NCBI GenBank assembly: GCA_025093555.1
Contig: JAIWNF010000024.1
Span: 434,001 to 498,000, forward strand
Direction: 5' to 3'
DNA from: Circinella umbellata
Taxonomy: Eukaryota; Mucoromycota; Mucoromycetes; Mucorales; Lichtheimiaceae
Length of the DNA stretch: 64,000 nt
Below the pieces are notes generated by a model. The model did no database searches, was not told the origin of the DNA, and saw only the letters and a list, made by a program, of their open reading frames with translations. The stretch's first letter is position 1. Every line of letters starts with the position of its first letter. Shown in pieces: positions 12,312 through 22,627 of this stretch. A program made the position numbers and the translations under genes.

Positions 12312-13475
12312 TCAGTTAGAAAAACCTAAATCTGCAAATACTTGAATATGTGTTTTTTCCAATTGTGAGATCTGTTTTGCCTGGTATTGGGCGTAAATTA
12401 TATTCTTTACATTCGCCGTATTTCGAAAGGGAGCGAGAACAACCCGATAGATGATGAGGAGAGCAGAATATATAAAAAATAGGGGGGGGTAAAATAACGA
12501 TTGATGTCGCTCACCCACCATCAATAACTATACTGCGGTGCATAAATCGGTCAACTCCTGATGGAAAAGCATAGTGATCCCCAAAGATCATTATACTTCC
12601 AACAAAGCTTGTTCCGTATTTCGTTATAGTATTATCGATACTGTGGAAGGTGGGGATTGCTGTAAGGTCGAGCAAGTCATCACTTGATGCTCTCCTTATA
12701 CCAAGGTGATATGGTGCATTAGCACTAAGTAGACGAACCGTAGGGAACGGAACCATTTCGTGATCAATGAGTTCTCCTTTTTGTGGGTTCCTTTGGTTGG
12801 TCTTCACTAGCTTCAATTGCCAAATCTTTCATATAGATTTTGAACTCTGTGAGTCGTTTAGGTATTTCAAAATCTTTGGGGTCAAACATCTTGTTGATAC
12901 AGTGGACCCCTGGTTTTTTTAATGTGGCAAGTCCTTCAAAAAAAGTTGCGGAACGTGGGGTTTCTCAATTTGACGGGAGTGGATATTTTATATTGGTAAG
13001 TGATGGCTCCTGTCTATAAACTATGTGTATATCTACTTTTATTTTATCTTTGTATTAAATACGTACACTATAAAGTCCCCCCCCCCGATAAATGCAAATC
13101 GATAAAATATCCTTTGCGATTTGCGAATTGTAGGGTTTACTCGGTCTTTTTTTAACACTTCCTTCAAAAAAGTTGTGAATCCCATGGTTTTTAATTTGAC
13201 GTGAATGCAAAAACCCGGTGTGTATTGTACGAGGACTTTGTTGTTGTTAATGTTGCTGAGGAAAATCAGGGATAATGTCATCATCCAATGTCTCCCGAGC
13301 AGTAGTCGAACCATCTATAGCCCCCAAGACAGTACCTGCATGCATACATATCCAGTAAGTTGAGGTTTATGAGTTTCTCCTGTAAGGTCACTATAAAACA
13401 TATCCATAAGTTGTTGTTACCTGCATCATTAACTTGTTTTTGTTTCTGTTCTTGCTGTAGTGATGACAAAAGCAA
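12312..13475 (-). pseudogene. unclassified relic ORFs, probably from a mobile element
   Basis: Several minus-strand open stretches (12816-12511, 12524-12312, 13314-13039, 13475-13281, and an overlapping frame at about 12960-12770) change frame repeatedly and share no recognisable domain. Two parts resemble each other: 12933-12982 and 13161-13208 are degenerate direct repeats that code for similar FF-E/K-G peptides. I do not recognise the family. Decayed transposon sequence is the likely explanation because of the internal duplication and neighbouring gag relic, but a dead single-copy gene is possible. Confidence 0.3.
12933..13208. repeat. degenerate direct repeat pair
   Basis: Copies at 12933-12982 and 13161-13208 both begin CCTTCAAAAAA, continue GTTG(C/T)G, and end AATTTGACG(G/T)GA(A/G)TG. 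Each is preceded by a T-rich stretch. The spacing is 228 bp. Confidence 0.45.
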
Positions 13476-13588
13476 GGGGGTCTGTACAATAAGCTTTATA
13501 TGATAGTACGTTTCTTGTTACGTATTCTAGCGAGATTCATAAATTGAAACTGAGAAGAAAATAAATGTAAGTTTAGCTTTGTAGTGTC

Positions 13589-13888
13589 ATGGAATTATGA
13601 ATGTAAAAATCCCAGAGATTCTAAGGATCTACCCCTGATAGAGTTAAAAAGGATCTTCTTAAGAACAAGGTTATCACACCTTAAGATAAAGTTCTGTGTG
13701 AGAAGTTTTTCGGATGACATACCAGAAATAACCCACCATGATAAGCGATTCATATAAATAGACCAACTCGCACATTAGAAAAATAATATTGATCATATTT
13801 TTGAGATTAAATACTGTTTTAAAGGTCTCATAGTTTTATTTATTTTTTTATTATTGAATTAAATAATTATTCTATCGTACACCTCATT
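13589..13888 (+). other. possible 5' LTR/leader of the gag relic
   Basis: The stretch starts with TGTCATGGAATTATG, a common type of Ty3/gypsy LTR start, and carries a TATA-like ATATAAATAG near 13755. It lies directly upstream of the gag-like ORF. No second copy is present downstream within the window, so this is inference from position and composition. Confidence 0.25.
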
Positions 13889-13898
13889 TTTTTTTCTT

Positions 13899-15121
13899 TT
13901 GAATGCACTTACTAAATTTTTTTCAAACATGTCCTCATCCAACATCCAAGATGATACCAACAACAACATCCCTACCCAAGAAGTTCGTCGAATTGATGGT
14001 GAAGGAGACGTTAATATGGAAATGGGTCGTCGTCTTTCAATCGCAGAACAAGAAGGCGATCAAGAGCATCAAACCTCATTGAAAACATACATGCACCCTA
14101 AACAACAAGTCAAAGAAGCCGACATCAAATATCAAGAGGCTGTAGAGAATAATGAGGTACTTGAGGAGCAAGGCAAGTTTTTGGATCTGTTGATGTCGGC
14201 ACAAGCCAATGCAAATAAATATCGTGATATATGTCGCCAATGCTTCCCATCCAGACAAGAATTCATGACAAGACAAGAAATAGATAACCAATCCGAAAGT
14301 CGTTACGTACCGAAAGATCTTCCAGTCCTCCAGATTGTTGGATCAGATAAGTGACATTCTGGCAAGATTGTCCATTTGTCGACAGAGATGTTTCTACGTG
14401 CATTTGAAAAAGAAAGTTCAAGACAATGGGTCCCGTTTTGCTCCCAAAGAGTTTAAATGACGCGCAGAACATTTGGCTTGATGGCATGTTGCAAGAGTAG
14501 TTTCCAGACAATACATGGGACGAAGTTCGTGTAAAAGTTGTTGAGCAGTTCGACAAGCCGGAACAAAGGTTGAAAAGTATGGAATCGGTTTTACATATGC
14601 GTCAACGCCACGGAGAGAAAGTTAAGACATATGCAAGAAAGTTTCATCAACGGTGCATCGAATCCGACCTCGATAAATACCCTGAGGTAATGATCGTGGC
14701 TCTGTTGTCATCGTTGGAAAAGAAGAATGATGTGTATGACTTGGTGGCGACAAGGTTCGGTTCTGATATATTGAAGCAGTCGATGAACGACATGGTGAAT
14801 TATGTGGCTGTTTTGCAACTGGATTCTATAGAGAGTGATAAAAGGTCAAGAGAAGATGATGCCGTTACCACCCGCCCAAATAGAAGACCACGTTTGTCGG
14901 TACATGGTGGTACTTCACTATCACGCCATAATTCAGCCAGCCAGCGTCCGCATCAAACAAAATACGATTCTAATACCTGTATTTACTGTCACCAGGAGAG
15001 AAAACCAGGTCACACCTGTGAAGCCTATAGAAGGGGTATCACTAAAAAAGGTGTACCATCAGAAAGGTGTACTTTTCAAAAGGGCGATATGGATAGCAAA
15101 AAAAGTATTTCTTTCCTATAA
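13899..15121 (+). pseudogene. degenerate Ty3/gypsy-like gag
   Basis: The first open part (13899-14354) has charged helices. It stops at a TGA (14352-14354) but the same frame continues readably (HSGKIVHLSTEMFLRAFE), suggesting Trp to stop. A frame change and a TAG follow, then 14570-15121 reads WDEVR...QFDKPEQRLKSMESV...RHGEKVKTYARKFH, typical of the retrotransposon gag helical domain. The C-terminal part has basic residues and a knuckle-like C-x2-C-x7-H-x-C cluster (CIYCHQERKPGHTC). No protease, reverse transcriptase or integrase follows. It is an inactive fragment, and the assignment to Ty3/gypsy is by resemblance. Confidence 0.6.
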
Positions 15122-15242
15122 CACTCGAAGCTCAAACTATCCCTTATTATCTATAAAATTACAGAAATTCTGTAACAGATCCTTATCAGTGTCAAGAAGT
15201 GATAGTGTTGCTACTGAGTTCGACAACGAAAAGAAACAGTAA

Positions 15243-16068
15243 TATTCAATCCATCCAAAACACAACCTACGGAACAACTTGTTATCATATAGTTAGATAG
15301 AACTTTTTTGGCCTCGCTGTCAATTATAAAACTACATAAAGATATCTCCACAGAGACATCTTACTCTAGAAGATATAAATAGATAGGAATGTAATATAAT
15401 AAACAGCACCAAATGTTATAAAACAAAAAGATAAAAACTGAATGACCTATATGTCAAAATTTTGAATCAAGATTTATAGCCAAGGCTCTGTAATAATCAA
15501 TATGACTGTAAAATAAGGACCATAATATTTTATTAAATATAAAAGCTACGTACTAGGATATAAAGTACAATGTATGATTTTATGTTTGGTATAGGAATAA
15601 ATAATTCGGTTTCTGTTTTTGTTATATTACAAAAACTACATAACACTATTTTTTTTTATTATATGAAAGATAAATACGTAATATTTCTTTCGAATAACCC
15701 CTATGAAATTATTATTATTTGATCCAGTAAATATTTGGTTTTAAAAAAATACTTGTATGGAAAGATGCATCAGGTCTACTATGAAGCCATAAAACCCAAT
15801 TGTACACCTTTTTCATGACTGGAATTGCGGAATTTCAAAAAGTACACCTTTTTGACTGTACAGCTTTTTTCGTGTTTCCCTATCAAAGATAATTGGCTGA
15901 GAGTTAGACACTTCGTAGTAGCATGATGTGTAAATGCGCCGTTCTAAATATCACGCGTTTCTTCGATTCCTTGTTGTTACTGCTATCGACCAAACTACAT
16001 TTCTTCTTGGGCATCGTCCCTATTTCTTATAACCAAAAACATACCACTCATTCTTGTATATAATTTAC
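15243..16068. other. intergenic, no gene seen
   Basis: AT-rich with no ORF of note. A short phrase, GTACACCTTTTT, occurs twice at about 15800 and 15842. It may mark a decayed element edge. Confidence 0.4.
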
Positions 16069-16123
16069 ACTCACAAACTCACAAACTCATAAACTCATAA
16101 ACTCATAAACTCATAAACTCATA
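16069..16123 (+). repeat. 8-bp tandem repeat (ACTCAYAA)
   Basis: About seven units of ACTCACAA/ACTCATAA in tandem, 98 bp before the F-box gene start, probably in its promoter or 5' UTR. Confidence 0.8.
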
Positions 16124-16643
16124 CTTTAATATATATTTTATACCTTTTTGTACATATTCTATAACAATTTACAACAACAAAACACAAAAACAGCTGGTTT
16201 TTACATACACAATTCTCATAATGACTTCAACACTCTCAAGATCGAAAAAAGCAAGAAAAACACTAGCTGAACAAGATATCAATGCTCTAAGTACCTCAGT
16301 GGTACGAAATAAAGAAGAAAGGGATATAAAAACAATTGATTTTATTGTTCGTTTACCTGTGGAAATAGTTTATAGTATTTTTCAGTATTTACCAAGAATG
16401 CATATACAACGCTATATTAACGTATCTGAGGCATGGAGATCAAAAATTATAAATTTTAGTCCATATTGGAGTACCATTCGGATCCATAGTCCAAATTCTG
16501 TAGAATTCTGTTTAATGCCTTATATTACAAGTCATATCAGAAATCTATATGTTACTTTGCCTCCTTTACTTATTGAAAAGGTTATCAAGTTATTGAGCGA
16601 AAAGCCCTTATTAATATGAAACAGCTGACATTGGCCACAAGCT

Positions 16644-16817
16644 GTAAGTAGAGCTTCTTTCAAAAAAAAGGGGGAAGGGGGGAGGGGGGAGGAGGAAGCC
16701 GGAGCGGATGATATAGTTGTAATTTTTTTTCGAGGATGTAATTAAACTAATCTTGAAACTTTTATATATTATCCAATCACTCTTATAACATGACATATCC
16801 TTATAAACATCAAACAG
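16644..16817 (+). other. intron of the F-box/LRR gene
   Basis: Donor GTAAGT at 16644 and acceptor CAG ending at 16817 join AGC-T to CA-AAA, giving Ser in phase. An in-frame TGA just upstream of the apparent ATG at 16790 rules out starting the second part there. Confidence 0.7.
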
Positions 16818-17563
16818 CAAAACTTTTTCAACAATCCATAAAAACATATTTCAATCAATTACCTTTCGATATTGGGCAATGTACCCCGTTTATTACCGAT
16901 ATCACTTTGGATGTCACATCTGCTTGCGTTTTGATTTCTCTTGATGATATTTTTCATTCCTGTATAAACTTGACAAGTATTGAATATCATTGTCACTCAT
17001 CTGTCGATTTAAATATTACTAATGTGACCGACACCAATATTGTGTCCATGGCAATTAATGTAAAAACAGGCGAGCCCACTCAATCAACTTTAAAAGCTTT
17101 GATCAAGATAACTCCCAAGCTCAAGTCGTTATTAGTTAATTGGTGTTCATATAGTTTACCATCATCTTTATTTGATAACTCAACAACAATGAATGTTCTC
17201 GGCATTGGCAACATTGTATTTTTCCGGTTCGCTAAACAGCTCGTTTGTGAAAATACAAAAAAATCAAACAATATCCGTTTATTTTCAGCAAATAATTATA
17301 CATCCATCCAAGACATTGAAACAGTATTGAAGAATAATAAAAAATCATTACAATATCTATATACTCCGGCGATATGGAATGACGTCACTGTACGAGATGA
17401 TAATGAACTTACACAAGATAGTGGAACTGATGACGAGCATAATCGGTCATTCATGTACATTCCAAGCAAGATGGATAGCTTGAAGTGTCTTAGGATTCAA
17501 AATGTTCATTTGTCTCAACCGTGGGTATCCTTATACAAGATTGTACAAACTTGTCCCTGTTTA

Positions 17564-18485
17564 GAGCACTCGCAGCGGTCCTTGTAAAAAAAAGCTTGTA
17601 AATTGAGACTTGTAAAATTTTTGTAACACTACAAGGCAAATACTCACAATGGTCCTTGTAAAATTAGCTTGTAAACTTGGACGTGTAACGTGAAAGTCAT
17701 ACCTCAGCGAAAGAAAGTGAAAAAAAAGCACAGGGTTGAGTTTTTTCTTTTTAAACTCTCTTCAATCAATTTTAAATGGATCCCACTACCATAAACGCCT
17801 TTAATCAAATCGTTCAACAAGTTGTATTACTTGACAACGAAATTCAAAGAGATCGCGATGAAGAAGAAAGATCTGGCCGTTCTTTTTTACATATATCAAA
17901 GCAAATCAGAGCTCGAGAAGCTTACAAAGCCGGTAAGCGTAATGGCAGCGGTGGATCTGTACCTGGACGAAAATATACAGATCGTAAACGAGAAATCTTT
18001 GCAAAGCATCTGGAGGATGACTATTTTGATGACGAAAATAGTACTTTTGATGATAAGGCTTTTTGACGTCGCTTTCGTATGGAAAAAAGCTCTTTTTAAT
18101 GATCTCAAATAAGCTAAAGGAAAATTATCGCTGGCTTCAACAAAAGCATGATGCTGCTCACAAACGCGGATTCACTACTTTGCAATAAGTATGCGCAGCA
18201 ATTTCCCTTTTATCGGTGACGGTAATGGGGGTGGTTGGTTCATTGGTAGAAGCCAAAGTAAAAGTGGTGTTAGCAGTAATGCTGTTATTGTTCATTTTTA
18301 TTAAAAGTGGAAAGCGATAATTTTTTTTTACAAGCACTCAAACGCTCCTTGTAATTTTACAAGCTTTCTTAAAAATTTTACAAGCTTTGCAAGCTTTTTT
18401 ACAAGGACCACTGAGAGCATAAATTTGTAAAGAAGCTGGTAAACGGAGTTACAAGCTTTTTTTACAAGGACCGTTGCGAATGCTC
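17564..18485 (+). mobile_element. Harbinger-type non-autonomous DNA transposon (922 bp)
   Basis: The terminal inverted repeats are about 37 bp. The left end reads GAGCACTCGCAGCGGTCC and the right end, reverse-complemented, GAGCATTCGCAACGGTCC; both continue TTGTAAAA...GCTTGTAA. The element is flanked by the 3-bp duplication TTA (17561-17563 and 18486-18488), matching the TWA target of PIF/Harbinger. It contains a broken transposase start (17776) and lacks the catalytic core, so it cannot move itself. GTCCTTGTAA-like segments recur inside both ends. The perfect duplication and well-matched ends suggest a fairly recent insertion. Confidence 0.9.
17776..18188 (+). pseudogene. truncated Harbinger-like transposase
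   Basis: The ORF at 17776-18066 gives 96 residues: an acidic and charged N-terminus, then DYFDDENSTFDDKAF, which is followed by TGA and then RRFRMEKSSF. In Harbinger transposases this region reads D/E-Y-F...F-R-R-R-F-R-M, so the TGA is most simply a CGA (Arg) changed by one transition. The DDE catalytic domain is missing. A further open piece, 18117-18188, in another frame (ENYRWLQQKHDAAHKRG, ending TAA) may be the C-terminus left by the internal deletion. On the opposite strand a Thr-rich ORF from about 18296 could be the start of the second (Myb-like) Harbinger gene, but this is weak. Confidence 0.65.
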
Positions 18486-19252
18486 TTAGATGTATTGGAA
18501 CTACGAGATGGCGCCGTTATTAAAAATGAACTGGATGAATATAATGACGAGTATGAAGAAAGCGACAATGGACAACAGGTGCTTAGTGATGCTAGTTTGA
18601 CAGCACTTCAATCATTGACGCGTGTACAAACATTCTCGACGATTTATTTGCAGCATATTAATATTTCAGCGACTGGTATTCATCATTTACTTAACTCTTA
18701 TTGTCATGTTGCTCCACACGATACAAAACTTGCACATCTTATATTATTGAAATGTTCTGGAAGTAATGCATCAACTGTTTTGAACGTTGCAAGGATTCAA
18801 TGCATAAAAAGCATGAAATTGATAGGATGTCGAGGATTATTTGACGATGCAAGAATAGTCGAGAAATTTACCAATAATATTGCAGAGTTGGATAATTTGG
18901 AACAATTATATATGGAAGATTGCACAATGATGAATGATATTTCAATGAAGAATCTCAGTAGTAGTAGTTCTCTACAGTTGATTCGATTTAAAAATGTGCA
19001 AAGTTACTCCCCCAAATCGATGAAACTATTCCAGAACCGGATCAGACCCATTAATTTTGTAGTAGTGAATAAATAATCTTTTGTAAATAATTAGTTGTAG
19101 TTATCTTAAAAAATTAGTATGTCATGAATAAAAAAGAAGGTGATTATGAAAGGAGACAAATAGTTATATATTATATGGACTACTTGGGGGTTCATCATGT
19201 AATATACATTTAATTGTCAATATGTTATCTTTTGAAGCAAGTGGATTGTTAA

Positions 19253-19932
19253 CACCACGGCTAAAATGAGTAATAGAAATGAATGGATTTCCATGAATCT
19301 GTATGATCACTATTGACATGAAATTCTATGAAATGTGTCAGTTCATGGAGATACATAGATCTATGCAAAGTCATAGATATTCAGTCATATCCATTACCTA
19401 TTTATAAGCAGATTCATTCCTAGTTTCTAAATGATATATATTTTACTTTATGAGCATATACATTATACTGCAGATATAACATGGTTGAGACCACTTCTAC
19501 TATATTATGATAGCACTTTGAATAATAAAATTTTCTTTTTGTGGGTCATTAACTATGTGAGATAATGAGAAAAGTAGTAAAAGAAGTGCGTGGGAATACT
19601 ACTTCTCGTCAAACGGTCATGGGTTCACGAAGTATAAGTATGCCATTTCATAGATTATCACTCATATTTACAAAGCATGCATTTTCATTCATATTCATAG
19701 GTATTTTTTCATAGATATTTGTTCAGTTTTATGCAAATTCATATATCATTCAGAGCCATACATTGTCACTCAGATTCATTAATTTTTGTAATAGAGATTC
19801 ATGGATTTATTTTAATGAAGATGAATATTTGTCTTTTTTCATGCATATTCATAAAGAACCATGGCATTTCATAACCTATAAATTCATATTCATAGAGAAT
19901 TAGGTAATTGCATGCAATTTTTAGTCGTGGTG
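19253..19932. mobile_element. 680-bp TIR element with TAA target duplication
   Basis: The left end CACCACGGCTAAAA and the right end (reverse complement) CACCACGACTAAAA differ at one base. They are flanked by TAA at 19250-19252 and 19933-19935, a 3-bp TWA duplication as in PIF/Harbinger. The interior is non-coding and densely filled with ATTCATA/TTCATAG-like iterations. Its TIR differs from the element inside the F-box gene, so it is a separate family. It lies 176 bp after that gene's stop. Confidence 0.75.
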
Positions 19933-19935
19933 TAA

Positions 19936-21032
19936 TTACTACAACAATGCCGCTTGAACTAGCTCCTTTAATCATTTGCTCAAAGAACAAGTCCAGGAAG
20001 CATTGAGGATCCATGGTGACATTTTATTAATTCTACTCCAATCAAAACTGTACGTATGACGGATGGTTATCATCTATACTTATATATTCGGTTGTTCGTG
20101 CTCACTGTTGCAAATCAATTACCGGTATTATTATTAGGTTCATGGATTTCCGCTCATCCGAACATAAGGAACACGTTGACAAATTACGAATATGTTTTCC
20201 TGCTGATACAGCCAATCGCTGGAACTTTTCTTTAACAACTACGTACTATGAAAAAGAATGTATTCTAAGTAAAAAACATTGCTCTAACTGTGTAGTATCA
20301 GAAAGGCATGTCACGAGTTCTATATTGATAAGGGTGATAAGTTTTATTATTACATAGTACTTATTCCTTGTTTGATATAAAATAGTAGTAATACGTACTC
20401 ATGATTAGAAAAGATTATTGGACGCATCATTAAATACGCTTTTACACTATTTATCTCTTATCTTCTTCGCTGTATTTTCCCTTTAATAATATAAGATGAT
20501 GAAGTTAAACCTAATGCCATATTGGTTTATTTTAATATCAAGCTATCCCAGTGACAGTTTTCTCACTTAACACTAATAACGTATATATTCGATATCTAAT
20601 ATGATAATGTTTATATGTTATGTGCATATGCAGAAGACTAACCCTTGTCGTTTTTTTTTCTTTTGCGGATTCATGGGTTAGGTACTTTGGAACTTGCTTC
20701 ACTTTTTACTAAATTTTTAGTAATACAGCACTTGATAACCAAGAGTATTTGCGTTACTTTTTTCTGGATTTATGAGCAAATGTTGTATAGAAGTTTTGGT
20801 TGCTGACCCCATATATTGCGAGAAGCGTCATGTCTTCGGGAGTAGGTCTAAAAATCAATCTCTTATTAACAATTTTTAACGTCCGCCGGTTGTTCCTATT
20901 TGGAATCCAAGCGACGCGTGTCCATTTAGTGCGTGTGTGTGCCTTTTTTCTTTTTTTTTTTTACACAACTCGATTCAATCCTCATTTTTAAACTTTCTTT
21001 TTTTTTTTTCAACTATTTAATAAAATAAAACC
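19936..21032. other. intergenic, no gene seen
   Basis: Short ORFs only (for example 20142-20357), with no family features. The last part has T-rich tracts and is likely the proteasome gene promoter. Confidence 0.5.
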
Positions 21033-22086
21033 ATGTCTGGATCCTACGATCGTGCATTGACCGTTTTTTCACCTGATGGTCATTTGTTTCAAGTCGAATA
21101 TGCATCAGAAGCTGTACGAAAAGGAACTTGTGCAGTAAGTCAATATTTAAATAATAGGACTCGAAACTATAAACAATAAAAAAAGTTTTGTTATGAATAC
21201 TTTTTTGATATTAATTGATTAAATTAAAATTAGGTTGGTGTACGAGGTAAAGATGTCGTTGTACTTGGTGTTGAAAAGAAATCGGTATTGAAATTGCAAG
21301 ACCCAAGAACTGTTCGTAAGATTTGTATGCTTGACGAACATATTGCTTTGGCATTTGCAGGTAATAAATATATGAGTGGAAAAAATAACTTGTTATCATT
21401 ATTATTATTTTTTACCATATAAACTAAATAAATGCATTATATATATATAGGTTTGACTGCTGATGCGCGTGTATTGGTTAATAAAGCAAGAATCGAATGT
21501 CAAAGTCATCGTTTGACTGTTGAAGATCCTCCTAGTGTTGAATATATTACTCGTCACATTGCTCAAGTGCAACAGGTAAAAACGAAAGAAGGAAAAAATA
21601 AGAAAAGGGGTTTAACGAAAGAAAAAGAGACTGAAATGAGCTTACATAAAAATGAAAATAATATTTTAGAAATATACTCAAAGTGGTGGTGTACGTCCCT
21701 TTGGTATTTCAACATTAATTGTTGGTTTTGATCAAAAGGAACCCAAATTGTATATGACTGAACCTTCTGGTATCTATACTGCATGGAAAGCTAATTCAAT
21801 TGGTCGAAGCTCAAAGACCGTTCGTGAATTCTTGGAAAAGAATTATAAGGAAGATATGGATCAAAAGGAAACTATCAAATTAGCTGTCAAATCTTTGTTG
21901 GAAGTGGTTCAAACGGGTGCAAAGAATATTGAAATTTCTGTCATGTTGTCAGATAGTACTGTCAAGAGTTTGGAAACTGAAGAAGTAGAAAAAGTTGTAG
22001 CAGAGATTGAAAAGGAAAAGGAAGAAGAAGCTGAACGAAAGAAGAAACCATCGGCTGCTGCTGCTGCTGCATCAGGAAGCAGTTAA
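21033..22086 (+). CDS. PRE6: 20S proteasome subunit alpha4 (alpha type-7)
   Basis: Four exons (21033-21134, 21234-21360, 21451-21575, 21670-22086) encode 256 residues. The protein forms part of the outer ring of the 20S proteasome core that gates entry of ubiquitinated substrates. Seen: the proteasome alpha signature [27 protein letters not shown] at the N-terminus, GVEKKS, the helix [27 protein letters not shown], and a Lys/Glu-rich C-terminal tail. The N-terminal block and KE-rich tail fit alpha4 (yeast Pre6, human PSMA7) better than the other alphas. The tail ends in a poly-Ala run. All four exons join in frame. Confidence 0.95.
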
Positions 22087-22627
22087 TAACCTTTCTTTTT
22101 TCTTTATATAAATATATATGAATTGTAATCTCTCCCTCCTCATATCCATCACTTACCCCAACTTTGGTCTCCTATGAACAAAACAAACATTTTTAAAACA
22201 GAAAACACACAAAAAAAAAAACGCAATATATATATGAAATAAAAACAGAAAACAGAAATTTTATATATAGTAAAAAAAAATGAAGGAAAACAATACTTTT
22301 TTTTTATAAAAAAGAAAATGATGGTAATGGTATTATTATAAACAAATAAAAATGAAATGAAAAAAATTTGACAACTACAAATATTAGAAAAAAAACCCAG
22401 TGAAAAAAATATGTATATAAATATATATATAATAATAATAATATAATAATAATATGGAGAGGAATACCCTTTTTGAAAATAAAGAACAAAAAAAATGAAA
22501 AACTAATCTCTATGTATAAAAAAAAAGACATCTAAATTATACTTTTTTGGTTGTGTATGTGCGTGTGTGTTTATGGAGAATGTGTGATTATGATTTTTAA
22601 GAGAAGAAAAGAAAAATGATATGAAAT
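22087..22627. other. convergent intergenic region
   Basis: The 3' ends of the proteasome gene and the carbamoyl-phosphate synthetase gene face each other. The sequence is A/T-homopolymer-rich with TATATA and AATAAT runs. No gene is seen. Confidence 0.6.

Larger units (their letters stand above)
16221..19076 (+). pseudogene. F-box/LRR-like gene broken by a transposon and a frameshift
   Basis: The N-terminus has a basic head and an F-box (about residues 48-85: RLPVEIVYSIFQYLPRMHIQRYINVSEAWR). F-box proteins recruit substrates to SCF ubiquitin ligases. The remainder reads as irregular leucine-rich repeats. Two lesions are visible. Near 16605 the frame shifts: the F-box frame ends at TGA 16617-16619, while the downstream frame (MKQLTLATS) splices in phase across a GTAAGT intron (16644-16817). 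At 17564-18485 a 922-bp element interrupts an LRR. Removing it with one TTA joins CPCL to DVLELRDG in frame. The last part (18486-19076) ends in TAA. The frameshift could instead be an unusual mini-intron at 16581-16624. Function as it stands is doubtful. Confidence 0.8.

Noticed and set aside
16790..17587. Separate gene starting at ATG 16790
   Set aside because: The first exon splices in phase to 16818, downstream of this ATG, and a stop just upstream lies inside the intron. It is a continuation of the F-box/LRR gene.
18474..19076. Separate gene starting at ATG 18480
   Set aside because: The ATG lies within the transposon TIR. The coding sequence proper begins at the TTA duplication and belongs to the interrupted gene.
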